Below, in pieces: positions 8,424 through 17,501 of a stretch of DNA of 64,000 nucleotides (position 1 is its first letter; each line of letters opens with the position of its first letter). The translations under genes were made by a program, and so were the position numbers. Source of the stretch: Syntrophaceae bacterium (GTDB taxonomy: Bacteria; Desulfobacterota; Syntrophia; Syntrophales; Smithellaceae); the NCBI GenBank assembly GCA_018436925.1, contig JAHDKI010000002.1:62001-126000 (forward strand), read 5' to 3'. A model generated the notes under the pieces. It was not told the origin of the DNA. It made no database searches and saw only the letters and a list, made by a program, of their open reading frames with translations.

Positions 8424-9182
8424 TCACCCGAATCTTCCGGTAATGTAATCCTCGGTTTGTTTCACGTCCGGCTTGGTGAATATTTTTTCCGTTTTATTGT
8501 ATTCAACCAGGTTCCCCAGATAAAAGAAAGCGGTTTCGTCGGAGATCCGCGCCGCCTGCTGCATGTTGTGTGTGACGATAATAATCGTGTAGTCTTTTTT
8601 CAACTCTTCGATGAGCTCCTCGATCTTGGCCGTGGAAATGGGATCGAGCGCAGAGGTCGGCTCGTCCATCAGAAGAATATCCGGCTTCATCGCCAGCGCA
8701 CGCGCGATGCACAATCGCTGCTGCTGCCCGCCGGAGAGATTCATGGCCGACTGATTGAGAATGTCTTTCACCTCATCCCAAAGCACCGCCTGCTTGAGGC
8801 TTTGCTCGACGAGCGCGTTCATATCGTCCACCGGCACGCCGGTGAGTTTCGGTCCGTAGGAAATATTGTTGTAGATCGTCTTGGGAAAAGGATTGGGTTT
8901 CTGAAAGACCATGCCGATTTTACGGCGAATCTCCACCGGATCGACATCCGGCGCGTAGATGTTCTGATCTTCATAGAGAATCTCGCCTTCGACGCGCGTG
9001 CCGTCGATCAGATCGTTCATGCGGTTTAAAAGGCGCAACAAGGTTGATTTCCCGCAGCCGGAGGGGCCGATAAGCGCCGTAACCTTATTCTTCCGAAACG
9101 TCATGGAAATGTTCGAAAGCGCGCGGGTCTGCCCATAGTAGAAGTTCACATTTTTCAGGTCGATGATGATATTGCTGTCCAT
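8424..9182 (-). CDS. pstB: Phosphate ABC transporter ATP-binding protein PstB
   Basis: 252 residues. Walker A is GPSGCGKST at about residues 36-44, the ABC signature LSGGQQQRL at about 147-155, Walker [13 protein letters not shown], and the switch His is in VTHNMQQA. The motif [22 protein letters not shown] is diagnostic for PstB among ABC ATPases. The ATG at 9182 is preferred over a GTG nine bases upstream because AGGTGG lies just before it. It follows the pstA stop by two bases. It powers phosphate import with PstA and PstC and takes part in PhoR signalling. Confidence 0.96.
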   Translation of the reverse strand: MDSNIIIDLKNVNFYYGQTRALSNISMTFRKNKVTALIGPSGCGKSTLLRLLNRMNDLIDGTRVEGEILYEDQNIYAPDVDPVEIRRKIGMVFQKPNPFPKTIYNNISYGPKLTGVPVDDMNALVEQSLKQAVLWDEVKDILNQSAMNLSGGQQQRLCIARALAMKPDILLMDEPTSALDPISTAKIEELIEELKKDYTIIIVTHNMQQAARISDETAFFYLGNLVEYNKTEKIFTKPDVKQTEDYITGRFG

Positions 9183-9184
9183 GG

Positions 9185-10069
9185 TTACCACCTTTTGTTT
9201 CGTCTCATATAGCCGCGGATGACAATGGCGATCAGATCAATGCCCAGCACCACCGCGACCAAAACCAGCACGGTGCCGAACTGAATCGGACGCGTGGCTT
9301 CTATATTCGTTCCCGCCGTCGCCAGCACGTAGATGTGATAAGGCAGGGCCATGACTTCGTCGAAGACCGACCCGGGCAGTTTGGCGGTAAAGTAGGCCGC
9401 CGCCGTGAACATGATGGGAGCCGTTTCTCCCGCCGCCCGTCCGATGCCCAGGATGGAACCGGTCAAAATGCCCGGCAGCGCGTTGGGCAAAACAATACGG
9501 TAAGTCGTCTGCCACTTGGACACGCCCAGAGAAAGAGAGGCCTCCCGAAACGTCTGGGGCACGGCCTTGAGCGCTTCCTCGGAGGCGCCGATGATCGTCG
9601 GCAGAATGAGAAAGCCCAGCGTCAGGGATCCGGCCAGAATGCTCGATCCGAATCCCAAAAAAATGACGAAGAACCCCAAGCCGAAAAGGCCGAAAACGAC
9701 GGACGGCACGCCGGCCAGGCAATTAATGCCGACCTTGAGAAATCGAACGATCCGGCCCTGTTTGGCATACTCGGTCAGATAAATCGCGGACGCGATGCCC
9801 AGCGGCAACCCGACGGCAATCGCCCCGAAGGTCAGATAGATCGTCCCGATAATGGCCGGCATGATGCCGCCTTTGGTCATCGCATGCGTTGGAGGCTGAG
9901 TGATGAATTCCCAGCTGATCGCCGAGATGCCATGATAGACAATATAAAAGATGAGGCCGCCCAAGGCCAGCGTGATGAGCGCCGCCGAGCCTCGAACCAG
10001 CGTAAAAAAGACATACTGTTTGAAGTAGCGCCAACGCATGGTATTGGATCTTAAAGCCTTGCCGTTCAT
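9185..10069 (-). CDS. pstA: Phosphate ABC transporter permease PstA
   Basis: 294 residues with about six membrane helices. The ABC permease coupling motif is [29 protein letters not shown] at about 178-206, followed by [14 protein letters not shown], which is typical of PstA. Its ATG overlaps the pstC stop codon in an ATGA arrangement, so the two permeases are translationally coupled, as expected for a heterodimer. An N-terminal extension of about ten polar residues precedes MRWRYFKQ, so the true start could be the second Met. Confidence 0.95.
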   Translation of the reverse strand: MNGKALRSNTMRWRYFKQYVFFTLVRGSAALITLALGGLIFYIVYHGISAISWEFITQPPTHAMTKGGIMPAIIGTIYLTFGAIAVGLPLGIASAIYLTEYAKQGRIVRFLKVGINCLAGVPSVVFGLFGLGFFVIFLGFGSSILAGSLTLGFLILPTIIGASEEALKAVPQTFREASLSLGVSKWQTTYRIVLPNALPGILTGSILGIGRAAGETAPIMFTAAAYFTAKLPGSVFDEVMALPYHIYVLATAGTNIEATRPIQFGTVLVLVAVVLGIDLIAIVIRGYMRRNKRW

Positions 10070-10971
10070 AGCGTTGCCGACCCCGTCTGCTTGAATTTAT
10101 GGGAAACGTAATCCGCAATCAGATTGAAGGCGAGCGTCATGAAGAACAAGACCATGCCGGTGGCAAACAGCGCGTGATAATGCGGACTGCGGTAGGGCGT
10201 CTCGCCCATCTCGGCGGCAATGCTTGCCGGCATCGGCCGCACGGAGTCGAAAAGGCTCTCCGGAATGGCCGCCGCCCCGCCCGCCACCATCAAGACCACC
10301 ATGGTTTCGCCGATGGCCCGGGCCATCCCCAGCATGATCGCCGTGGATATTCCGGAAAGCGCCGCCGGCACGATCACTTTTGCGATCGTTTCAAATTTCG
10401 TCGCCCCCAGCGCGTAAGAGGCTTCTTTGAATTCTCGCGGCACGCTGTAGAGCGCGTCTTCGGATATGCTCGATATGGTCGGAATCGCCATAATGGCCAA
10501 AATCGCGGAGGCATTGACGATATTCAGTCCCGTGGGCAAATCGAAGGTATCTTGCAGCCAGGGCGCCACCACGACCATGCCGAAGAATCCCAAAACCACC
10601 GAAGGCAAACCGGCCAGAAGTTCGATGACGGATTTGAGAATTTCTTTGACGGCCTTCGGCGCGATTTCAGAAATGTAAATGGCCGCAAGCAGGCCCAACG
10701 GCACGGCGATGACGGCGGCCAGAAGCGTCACAATGACCGATCCGACAATGAGCGGAAAAATGCCGAAGGACGGCGGATCATATGTCGGATACCATTCCAT
10801 GCCGAACAGGAAATCCCAGACCGGCGTATGCTGGAAAATGGGGAGCCCCTCGCGAAACAGGGAAAAAACAATCAGCCCCAGAACGATGACCGACACCAGG
10901 GCGAAAAGAAAGAAAAGATATTTAATCAGCGTCTCTTTAATCCTGCGATTCATCATATTCGGCATCCACAC
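10066..10971 (-). CDS. pstC: Phosphate ABC transporter permease PstC
   Basis: 301 residues, about six membrane helices. Signatures are LAGLPSVVLGFFG at about 119-131, EASYALGATKFETIAKVIVPAALSGI (coupling loop), and MARAIGETMVVLMVAGG. The reading begins at a GTG at 10971; ATGs at residues 3, 6 and 7 are alternatives, and none has a clear ribosome binding site. The gene follows pstS after 142 bases that contain a strong stem-loop. Confidence 0.94.
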   Translation of the reverse strand: MWMPNMMNRRIKETLIKYLFFLFALVSVIVLGLIVFSLFREGLPIFQHTPVWDFLFGMEWYPTYDPPSFGIFPLIVGSVIVTLLAAVIAVPLGLLAAIYISEIAPKAVKEILKSVIELLAGLPSVVLGFFGMVVVAPWLQDTFDLPTGLNIVNASAILAIMAIPTISSISEDALYSVPREFKEASYALGATKFETIAKVIVPAALSGISTAIMLGMARAIGETMVVLMVAGGAAAIPESLFDSVRPMPASIAAEMGETPYRSPHYHALFATGMVLFFMTLAFNLIADYVSHKFKQTGSATL

Positions 10972-11045
10972 CCGGCATCCCCCGTTGCAACCGCCATCGG
11001 GCCGATCTTGCGTGGTCTGTATTTCCTTTCCTGTTCAATGTCGTG

Positions 11046-11082
11046 TTGCCGCGGCGCAATGACCCCTATCGCGCCGCGGCAA
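11046..11082 (-). promoter_or_regulatory. Perfect 12-bp stem-loop between pstS and pstC
   Basis: TTGCCGCGGCGC and its exact reverse complement flank a 13-base loop. There is no T-run on the pstS transcript side, so this is not an ordinary intrinsic terminator. Its position just 3' of pstS suggests an mRNA-stabilising or partial stop element that keeps the binding protein in excess over the membrane components (inference from the analogous arrangement in other ABC importer operons). Confidence 0.75.
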
Positions 11083-11113
11083 TCCGCTCAATCGATTTGC
11101 CTGCATCCGGACA

Positions 11114-11953
11114 TTATTTCTTGCCGGTTTTTTTTACATCCATTAAAGGCACAAATCCCTCTTTGGCGACAACAGCCTGGCCTTGCGCGGATTTGACGAA
11201 AGCCAGATATTTGGCGACGTCGCCCGTCGGTTCACCGTTGGTGTACATGTATAATTCCCGGGAGAGAGGATACTCTTTGGACATCGCCGTCTGGACGGAT
11301 GCCGTCACACCGTTTACCTGCAACGGTTTGACGCTCTTGTTGAGGTAGCCGATGCCCAGATAGGCGATGGCGAAACGGTTTTTGGCCACCGCCGTCACCA
11401 GCGCACCGTTGGAAGCGAGCATCTGCGCTCGCGGGGTGACTTTCGCCTTTTTCATCACGAAATGATCCCAGGATTCAAACGTACCGGACGAGGAATCACG
11501 GGAAATTACGACAATTTTCAGATCCTCTCCGCCGACTTCCTTCCAGTTGGTAATCTTGCCCTGGTAGATCTGGCTTAGCTGATCAGTCGTCAGATTGGAT
11601 ACTTTGTTGCTGGGGTGAACCACCGGAATGATTGCGTCGAAAGCCACGACATGTTCCACCGGATTGACGCCTCGAGATTTCGCCAGCTCGATTTCCGACG
11701 GTTTGATATCGCGCGATGAGGTCGCGATGTCCGTCGTCTTATCGATGAGCGCCTTGATCCCCTCGCCAGATCCGCCGCCGGACAAAGACATCTGCACACC
11801 GGGATGGGCTTTCATGAAGGCTTCCAGCGTCCCTTGAGCCACCGGCAAAACGGTGGTCGATCCCTTGATGACGATGGATGACGCCTCCGACACGCCGGCC
11901 ATGAACGCGAAAACAGCCACGGCCAGAACTGCTTTTTTGAAAGATTCGAACAT
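11114..11953 (-). CDS. pstS: Periplasmic phosphate-binding protein PstS
   Basis: 279 residues. The start at 11953 gives a signal peptide (MFESFKKAVLAVAVFAFMAGVSEAS) and is preceded by AGGAGG; an in-frame ATG far upstream would place the Pho box inside the gene. The mature N-terminus IVIKGSTTVLPVAQ, the loop SLSGGGSGEGIKALIDKTTDIATSSRDIKPSE and the SRDSSSGTFESW segment carry the phosphate-binding serines and threonines of the PstS family. No lipobox Cys is seen, so it is likely a soluble periplasmic protein. It is the first gene of the transporter operon and is directly behind the Pho box. Confidence 0.95.
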   Translation of the reverse strand: MFESFKKAVLAVAVFAFMAGVSEASSIVIKGSTTVLPVAQGTLEAFMKAHPGVQMSLSGGGSGEGIKALIDKTTDIATSSRDIKPSEIELAKSRGVNPVEHVVAFDAIIPVVHPSNKVSNLTTDQLSQIYQGKITNWKEVGGEDLKIVVISRDSSSGTFESWDHFVMKKAKVTPRAQMLASNGALVTAVAKNRFAIAYLGIGYLNKSVKPLQVNGVTASVQTAMSKEYPLSRELYMYTNGEPTGDVAKYLAFVKSAQGQAVVAKEGFVPLMDVKKTGKK

Positions 11954-12001
11954 GAAGTTTCCTCCTGTTTTTTGAGTTTGGGTCTCTTCTACAGGATCAA
12001 T

Positions 12002-12041
12002 GTTACAGTTTGATGACAACGGTATGAAAATGTGAAGACAA
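12002..12041 (-). promoter_or_regulatory. Pho box: four 7-mers at 11-base intervals
   Basis: Read on the minus strand the repeats are TTGTCTT, TTTTCAT, TTGTCAT and CTGTAAC, each separated by four bases. This is the 7+4 periodicity of the PhoB site (consensus CTGTCAT), so two PhoB dimers could bind in tandem. The array ends about 48 bases before the pstS start; a -10-like TGTAGA follows at a plausible distance. Confidence 0.85.
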
Positions 12042-12083
12042 TCGGCCAAAATGAGAAAATGGATGAGTCGGGCCTGCTCACGA

Positions 12084-12791
12084 TCACTGCATATCGGAAA
12101 ATTTGTAGCCGAATCCCCTGACCGTTAACACGTATCGCGGATTGTCCATATCTTTCTCAATCTGCGCTCGCAGGCGTCGGATATGGACATCCACCGCTCT
12201 CGGGGTGATGAATGTGTCGTCCCCCCAGACGGCATTCAGGATCTGATCCCGTGAATAGACACGCCCTGGATGCTGCGACAGAAAAAAAAGCAGTTTGAGT
12301 TCCGTCGGGCTCAGATTGACGGGTTTACCGTCCGCAATTACATCGCATGAGACATAGTTAATGGCCAACCCGTCTTGTTCAAAAGTCTCTTTCGGAACCT
12401 CTCGGTTGCGATCCCGGACGCGGCGCAGGACAGAACGGACGCGAGCCATAAGCTCTTTTAAGCTAAAAGGCTTGGTGACATAGTCGTCCGCGCCGATTTC
12501 CAGACCCAACACTCTGTCGAGCTCGTCACTTTTCGCCGTCAGCATAATAATGGGCAAAGACGCCGTCTGCGGATGAGATCGAATCGTTTTGCAGATATCC
12601 AGACCGCTCATGCCCGGCAGCATCAGATCCAGAATCAGTAAATCCGGTTTTTCAAGTCGAATTTTTCGAAGCGCCGCCTCTCCGTCATGGGCTAAAACAG
12701 TCGAAAAGCCTTCTTTATTCAGATTGTAGGCCAAAAGCTCGGCAATATCCCGCTCATCGTCAACCACCAGAATTTTCGCCGTTTTTGCCAT
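12084..12791 (-). CDS. phoB: Phosphate regulon response regulator PhoB
   Basis: 235 residues. Receiver domain with the acidic pair D11/D12, phosphoacceptor D55 (LLILDLMLPG), T85 and K107 (TKPF), then an OmpR/PhoB winged helix with NLSPTELKLLFFL, SRDQILNAVWGDD and the recognition helix RAVDVHIRRLRAQIE. Partner of PhoR, encoded at the far end of the same locus. It binds the Pho box 40-80 bases downstream of its own stop. The pstS Pho box lies outside phoB, so feedback on phoB itself would need a site not seen here. Confidence 0.95.
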   Translation of the reverse strand: MAKTAKILVVDDERDIAELLAYNLNKEGFSTVLAHDGEAALRKIRLEKPDLLILDLMLPGMSGLDICKTIRSHPQTASLPIIMLTAKSDELDRVLGLEIGADDYVTKPFSLKELMARVRSVLRRVRDRNREVPKETFEQDGLAINYVSCDVIADGKPVNLSPTELKLLFFLSQHPGRVYSRDQILNAVWGDDTFITPRAVDVHIRRLRAQIEKDMDNPRYVLTVRGFGYKFSDMQ

Positions 12792-12874
12792 ACGAAGCCA
12801 CTCAAATTTAAAACGCTGAAAGGAAAGCTGATGCGGTTGAGATATCGAGGCCTGAAAAAAAAGCCCGTGAGTGC

Positions 12875-13135
12875 TCAGTCACCCTCGACTTTGAACACCT
12901 CATCTCCCGGCCGGACGCGATCGGAGACCTTCAATCCGATCAGATCGCCGGAAACGGCTTTGGAAATCGGCGCGTTATTCACTTCCATGGATTGGACCAC
13001 GTCGGTAAATTCCGTGGTATGGCCTGAAAACTTGATAGCATCGCCAACGAACAGTTCGCCTTCGTCGATCCGGACCGCGGCAACCGATGGTTTGGGAAAG
13101 AATTTAACGACTTCTCCGATTCTGTGTTCTGTCAT
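12875..13135 (-). CDS. Stand-alone EF-Tu domain-2-like small protein
   Basis: 86 residues, MTEHRIGEVVKFFPKP... The sequence (VAAVRIDEGELFVGDAIKFSGHTTEFTDVVQSMEVNNAPISKAVSGDLIGLKVSDRVRPGDEVFKV) is a near-complete beta-barrel domain 2 of translational GTPases without the GTPase domain. Such proteins are annotated as translation elongation factor-like proteins in many bacteria; the function is not settled, though related barrels occur beside U32 peptidase/tRNA hydroxylation genes. Here it lies alone between phoB and rplQ. A run of eight T's follows the stop behind a short GTGA/TCAC hairpin, probably a weak terminator. Confidence 0.8.
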   Translation of the reverse strand: MTEHRIGEVVKFFPKPSVAAVRIDEGELFVGDAIKFSGHTTEFTDVVQSMEVNNAPISKAVSGDLIGLKVSDRVRPGDEVFKVEGD

Positions 13136-13283
13136 AACTCATCCTCCCGAGCAATCAAGGCATCGTTGCCCCCGGCCTTTCGGCCAGGGCTCGTCGGTTG
13201 GGAAAAATGAAATAGGTCTTATTTTCTCTTCAGTTCTCTTCAGGCAGAATCATTACCGTGTTTAAAATGAAAAAACAACCATA

Positions 13284-13313
13284 AAAAAGGCGGAGTAAAA
13301 ACTCCGCCTTTTT
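13284..13313 (-). terminator. Strong intrinsic terminator at the end of the ribosomal superlocus
   Basis: AAAAAGGCGGAGT, a four-A loop and the exact complement ACTCCGCCTTTTT form a perfect 13-bp stem. It works equally in both directions and closes transcription after rplQ, 23 bases past its stop. Confidence 0.95.
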
Positions 13314-13336
13314 CGACCTATGCCGGCTGGTGCCAA

Positions 13337-13744
13337 CTATTGGGCTTTTTTGTCTTTTGTTTTCGTCTTGGCCTTTTCCTTCTTTTTTTCATCCGGAATG
13401 AATTCCAGGATGGAAACCGGCGCATTGTCGCCGAACCGGTAGCCGACTTTGACAATTCTTGTATAGCCGCCCGCGCGGTTACGGAAACGCTCGGCCAACT
13501 CGCCGAAGAGTTTACCGACCATATCTTTATCACGCACTACGGATAACGCCTGACGCCTGGCATGCAGATCGCCGCGCTTGCCGAGGGTCACCATCTTTTC
13601 CGCCAGCTTGCGCAATTCCTTGGCCTTTGTGTCTGTCGTCCGGATGCTCTCGTGTTTGATCATCGAGGTCACCATGTTGCGAAACATGGCTTGCCTGTGG
13701 CTGGACGTTCGTCCCAGTTTTCTGCCCGACTTACCGTGATACAT
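13337..13744 (-). CDS. rplQ: 50S ribosomal protein L17
   Basis: 135 residues beginning [27 protein letters not shown], the standard L17 N-terminus. The core ends near residue 118; a lysine-rich tail ([16 protein letters not shown]) follows, as in several Deltaproteobacteria. It is the last gene of the alpha cluster, directly after rpoA, and is followed by the perfect terminator at 13284-13313. Confidence 0.97.
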   Translation of the reverse strand: MYHGKSGRKLGRTSSHRQAMFRNMVTSMIKHESIRTTDTKAKELRKLAEKMVTLGKRGDLHARRQALSVVRDKDMVGKLFGELAERFRNRAGGYTRIVKVGYRFGDNAPVSILEFIPDEKKKEKAKTKTKDKKAQ

Positions 13745-13807
13745 TGTAAACTCTTCCTTTCGTAACTGTGAAACTGATCGTATTTGACAACCGGGAAACC
13801 ACCGGCG

Positions 13808-14797
13808 TTATTCTTCTTTGCTCTCGGCCGACCCCAGATCCAGTTTCATGCCGAAAACCAGACCATATTCGTTGAGAATATCCTTGATTTCAGACAGCGA
13901 TTTGCGGCCGAAATTCTTCGTTTTGAGCATTTCCGCTTCGGTCTTCTGCACCAACTCGCCGATGGTGTTGATGCCGGCATTTTTCAGGCAGTTTGCCGAC
14001 CGGACGGACAGCTCCAGGTCTTCCACAGACCGCATGAGAATTTCGTTGAGATTGCCTTTTTCATCCACTTTTTCCGGAACGACTTCTTCTTCAACCTCTT
14101 CAAAGTTGATAAAGACATCCAACTGCTGTTTGATGATCTTGGCGGCATAGGCGATGGCGTCTCCCGGATTGACGCTGCCGTCGGTCCAGACTTCCAAAAC
14201 CAGTTTATCATAGTCGGTAATCTGGCCGACACGGGCATGAGAAACGACATAATTCACTTTCTTGACCGGGGAAAAAATCGCGTCGATGTTGATCGTCCCT
14301 TCCGGCTGATCCGGCTCCAGCTCTTTTTTCGCCGGGAGGTAGCCTTTCCCCATCTTCACGACCATGTCCGCCTTGAATGACCCTTTTCCGGACATCGTTG
14401 CGATATAATGGTCGGGATTAAGCACTTCAATGGAGCCATCCGTAATGATGTCTCCCGCAGTAATAGCCCCGGCTCGGGAAATTTCGAAACGCACAACTTT
14501 CGTATCGGCGGCACCCAGTTTAAAGCGGACACCCTTCAAATTCAGAATGACATCCGTCACGTCTTCCTTGATTCCGGGAATCGTGGAAAATTCGTGCAGA
14601 ACACCGTCAATTTTGATGGACACAATCGCCGCCCCCTGAATGGAGGACAGCAAAACTCTTCTGAGTGCATTTCCAAGCGTGATACCAAACCCTCTTTCAA
14701 GGGGCTGGATTGTGAATTCTCCGTAAAAACGTGTGTGCGTCGCTTCATCGACGTCCACACGCTTGGGACGAATCAAACTCGACCAGTTTCTTTGCAT
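13808..14797 (-). CDS. rpoA: RNA polymerase alpha subunit
   Basis: 329 residues. The N-terminal assembly domain ([23 protein letters not shown] at about 36-58) is followed by an acidic linker and the C-terminal DNA/activator-binding domain ([23 protein letters not shown] ... [12 protein letters not shown]). Full family length. Lies between rpsD and rplQ, the usual alpha-operon position. Confidence 0.97.
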   Translation of the reverse strand: MQRNWSSLIRPKRVDVDEATHTRFYGEFTIQPLERGFGITLGNALRRVLLSSIQGAAIVSIKIDGVLHEFSTIPGIKEDVTDVILNLKGVRFKLGAADTKVVRFEISRAGAITAGDIITDGSIEVLNPDHYIATMSGKGSFKADMVVKMGKGYLPAKKELEPDQPEGTINIDAIFSPVKKVNYVVSHARVGQITDYDKLVLEVWTDGSVNPGDAIAYAAKIIKQQLDVFINFEEVEEEVVPEKVDEKGNLNEILMRSVEDLELSVRSANCLKNAGINTIGELVQKTEAEMLKTKNFGRKSLSEIKDILNEYGLVFGMKLDLGSAESKEE

Positions 14798-14840
14798 ATT
14801 TCAACCCACCTTCTAGCTGGTTTATTTTTACGTCTGTTTC

Positions 14841-15470
14841 TTACTTCGAATAAAGTTCGACAATAAGCTGTTCCTGCACGGGCATGGTGAGATCTTCACG
14901 CACCGGCAGCGCCTTGATGGTCGCTTTGAAATTGTCTTTATCCAATACCAGCCACTGTGGCACACCCCGTCGTGCGACGGTTTCCATTGCTTCGAGAACC
15001 CGGTTGATCTTCCGGGACCCTTCCTTTATTGTGACTTCATCGCCCGCCTTAAGCAAATAGGAGGGAATATTCACCGCTTTGCCGTTGATTAAAAAATGAC
15101 CGTGACTCACCAGCTGCCTGGCTTCCACTCGGGAACTTGCAAACCCCAGACGAAAAACCATGTTGTCGAGTCTGCGTTCAAGCAAAACGAGCAAATTCGT
15201 ACCCGTGATGCCTTTGAGCTGATCGGCCCGTTTAAAGTAGCCCCGGAATTGTTTCTCCAGAAGACCGTACATTCTTTTGAGTTTCTGTTTCTCGCGCAGC
15301 TGGACGCCGTAGTCAGAATTCTGCTTTCGATGAGACTGGCCGTGGTCGCCCGGCGCATAGCCTCTTCGTTCAAAAGAGCACTTTTCCGAATAACACCGGT
15401 CGCCTTTGAGGAAAAGCTTCAACCCTTCCCGGCGACACAACCGACATGAGGAATCCGTATATTTAGCCAA
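14841..15470 (-). CDS. rpsD: 30S ribosomal protein S4, zinc-binding form
   Basis: 209 residues. The N-terminus carries C9, C12, C26 and C31 (CRLC ... CYSEKC), the zinc-finger version of S4; the S4 RNA-binding domain follows ([27 protein letters not shown]). A primary 16S-binding protein, and in many bacteria the translational repressor of this operon; no leader structure was identified here. Confidence 0.97.
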   Translation of the reverse strand: MAKYTDSSCRLCRREGLKLFLKGDRCYSEKCSFERRGYAPGDHGQSHRKQNSDYGVQLREKQKLKRMYGLLEKQFRGYFKRADQLKGITGTNLLVLLERRLDNMVFRLGFASSRVEARQLVSHGHFLINGKAVNIPSYLLKAGDEVTIKEGSRKINRVLEAMETVARRGVPQWLVLDKDNFKATIKALPVREDLTMPVQEQLIVELYSK

Positions 15471-15513
15471 AAAACGCCTCCCTTTACTTTTTTCAGTTCC
15501 TTGATTTCGTTCA

Positions 15514-15906
15514 CTACACCCTGCGCCGCTTCGGCGGTCTGCAACCGTTATGCGGAACGGGTGTCACATCACGGATCATGGTGATGGTCAATCCGGCCAA
15601 CTGCAGAGAGCGCAGGGCCGATTCCCGTCCGGCGCCCGGCCCCTTGATGAAGACCTGCACCCGACGCATGCCATGTTCCTTCGCTTTGCGAACGGCGTCT
15701 TCAGCGGCCATCTGCGCGGCAAACGGCGTGCTCTTTCGAGACCCTTTAAAGCCCTGCAGGCCGGCCGACGACCACGAAATAACGTTACCGGTCATGTCCG
15801 TAATGGTCACAATCGTATTGTTGAAAGTGGATTGAATGTGCGCAACCCCTTCCGTTATATTTTTCTTTTCTTTCTTTTTTCCCGTTCTTCTGACTGCCTT
15901 CGCCAT
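15514..15906 (-). CDS. rpsK: 30S ribosomal protein S11
   Basis: 130 residues, with [22 protein letters not shown] and the C-terminal [18 protein letters not shown] typical of S11. A lysine-rich N-terminal extension precedes the core. Sits between rpsM and rpsD. Confidence 0.97.
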   Translation of the reverse strand: MAKAVRRTGKKKEKKNITEGVAHIQSTFNNTIVTITDMTGNVISWSSAGLQGFKGSRKSTPFAAQMAAEDAVRKAKEHGMRRVQVFIKGPGAGRESALRSLQLAGLTITMIRDVTPVPHNGCRPPKRRRV

Positions 15907-15924
15907 GTGTCCTCCGGTTGGAAA

Positions 15925-16293
15925 TTACTTTTTCTTACCCGCAATCGCCCGCCTTGGGCCTTTTCGCGTCCGCCCGTTGGTGTGGGTTCTCTGGCCGCGC
16001 ACAGGCAAACCTTTACGATGTCTCAAGCCGCGGTACGCGCCGATATCCATCAATCGTTTGATGGACATGGAGACTTCTCGCCTCAGATCGCCTTCCACCT
16101 TATGTTCTTTGTCAATAATGCTTCGAATTGCGGAAATTTCCGAGTCGGCCAGTTCGTCGGTCTTCGTGTCCGGGCTGACGCCGGAATCCTTCAGGATTTG
16201 CTTTGCTTTGGTGGGTCCGATGCCGTAAATATAGGTCAAAGCAACTTCCATTCTTTTATTTTTCGGTAAATCCACACCTGAAATTCGTGCCAC
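15925..16293 (-). CDS. rpsM: 30S ribosomal protein S13
   Basis: 122 residues, [26 protein letters not shown], with the helix-two-turn-helix region and the basic C-terminal tail ([14 protein letters not shown]) that reaches the P-site tRNA. First large gene of the alpha cluster, after rpmJ. Confidence 0.97.
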   Translation of the reverse strand: MARISGVDLPKNKRMEVALTYIYGIGPTKAKQILKDSGVSPDTKTDELADSEISAIRSIIDKEHKVEGDLRREVSMSIKRLMDIGAYRGLRHRKGLPVRGQRTHTNGRTRKGPRRAIAGKKK

Positions 16294-16315
16294 CTATCAA
16301 CCTCCTGAAATAAAA

Positions 16316-16429
16316 CTAACCCTGACGTTGTTTGTGCTTCGGGTTCTCGCAAATCACGCGCAAAACGCCTTTTCGCTTGACGATTTTGCATTTCTCGCAA
16401 ATTTTTTTAACCGACGATCTGACTTTCAC
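16316..16429 (-). CDS. rpmJ: 50S ribosomal protein L36, zinc-binding form
   Basis: 37 residues read from a GTG start: [20 protein letters not shown] and a C-terminal [12 protein letters not shown]11, C14, C27 and H32 form the zinc ribbon of the C+ type. AAGGAG lies eight bases upstream of the GTG. It falls in the usual place between infA and rpsM. Too short to be found by simple ORF length cut-offs. Confidence 0.95.
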   Translation of the reverse strand: MKVRSSVKKICEKCKIVKRKGVLRVICENPKHKQRQG

Positions 16430-16456
16430 GATTCCAACTCCTTGTTTCCGTCTAAC

Positions 16457-16675
16457 TTACTTAGTCCTGTAGGTAATCCGCCCCCGGGTTAAATCATAGG
16501 GGGAAAGCTCCACCGTCACTTTGTCGCCCGGAAGAATTTTGATGAAATGCATTCTCATCTTTCCGGATATGTGCGCGAGGACTTTATGCCCGTTTTCCAA
16601 TTCCACTCGGAACATCGCATTGGGCAGGGGTTCCAAAACCCGGCCTTCCACTTCAATCGCTTCTTCTTTTGCCAT
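16457..16675 (-). CDS. infA: Translation initiation factor IF-1
   Basis: 72 residues, [30 protein letters not shown], ending in [17 protein letters not shown]; a complete single OB-fold IF-1. It lies between map and rpmJ, as in many Gram-positives and Deltaproteobacteria. Confidence 0.97.
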   Translation of the reverse strand: MAKEEAIEVEGRVLEPLPNAMFRVELENGHKVLAHISGKMRMHFIKILPGDKVTVELSPYDLTRGRITYRTK

Positions 16676-16716
16676 AGCCCCTTCCGGCCCGCCTAAAATC
16701 CGATCCGTTTAATCTT

Positions 16717-17469
16717 TTATCCGTCCCATCGGCTCAGGATATCCGGTCCATTGTCGGTAATGGCGACGGAATGTTCGAAATGCGCGGAAAGACTTCCGTC
16801 ATCCGTGACGACCGTCCAGCCGTCCTCAAGAATCCTCACCGCGTAGCGTCCTTCATTGACCATGGGCTCAATGGCGAAGATCATTCCCGCCTGAAGTTCA
16901 ATCCCACGGCCCGCTTTGCCGAAATTCGGAATCTGCGGATCTTCATGAAGATTCTCGCCGATACCGTGGCCCACAAAGTCTCGGACCACCGAAAATCCGG
17001 CGCTTTCCACCGTTTTCTGGACCGCTGCCGAAATATCCCCCAACCGTTTTCCCTCACGGGCGTTTTCTATCGCGGCATACAGGCTCTGTTCGGTCACCTG
17101 GATCAACCGTTGCGCGCGCTCGCTAATCCGACCCACAGGCAGGGTGACGGCGGCATCGCCATAGTACCCTTGAAGCCAAACACCAAAATCAATGCCGATA
17201 ATATCGCCTTCCACTAAAACCCGATCCGACGGCATACCGTGAACGACTTCCTGGTTCACCGAGGTGCACAAGGCGTAAGGATAGCCTCGATACCCCTTAA
17301 AGGCGGGCTTGCCGCCCCTTTTTGCAACCAATGCATCCGCGATTTTGTCAAGATCCCGCGTGGTCATTCCGGGCTTCAGTTTGTCTTTGATGGTCTGCAA
17401 AACCTCCGCGACAATCCGGTTACTGGCTCTGGCTTTGTCGATCTGCTCCGGACGTTTCAAAATGACCAT
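16717..17469 (-). CDS. map: Methionine aminopeptidase, type I
   Basis: 250 residues. Substrate-pocket His in VNQEVVHGMP, metal ligands Asp in IGIDFGVWLQGYYGDAAV, His in FVGHGIGENLHEDPQIPN, Glu in FAIEPMVNEG and near the C-terminus (FEHSVAITDNGPDIL). The enzyme removes the initiator Met co-translationally. It follows secY after only 32 bases; the adk gene that often stands between them is absent. Confidence 0.96.
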   Translation of the reverse strand: MVILKRPEQIDKARASNRIVAEVLQTIKDKLKPGMTTRDLDKIADALVAKRGGKPAFKGYRGYPYALCTSVNQEVVHGMPSDRVLVEGDIIGIDFGVWLQGYYGDAAVTLPVGRISERAQRLIQVTEQSLYAAIENAREGKRLGDISAAVQKTVESAGFSVVRDFVGHGIGENLHEDPQIPNFGKAGRGIELQAGMIFAIEPMVNEGRYAVRILEDGWTVVTDDGSLSAHFEHSVAITDNGPDILSRWDG

Positions 17470-17501
17470 GAAGACGACTCCTCTTCGAATGGCTGCGCGC
17501 G

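Noticed and set aside
10099..11196. 365-codon plus-strand open frame opposite pstC
   Set aside because: Shadow of a membrane protein gene, giving a typical Gln/His/Arg-rich antisense translation.
13168..13192. GGCC-TTTC-GGCC mini-hairpin upstream of the EF-Tu-like gene
   Set aside because: Short stem with no T-run in either direction; nothing to support regulation.
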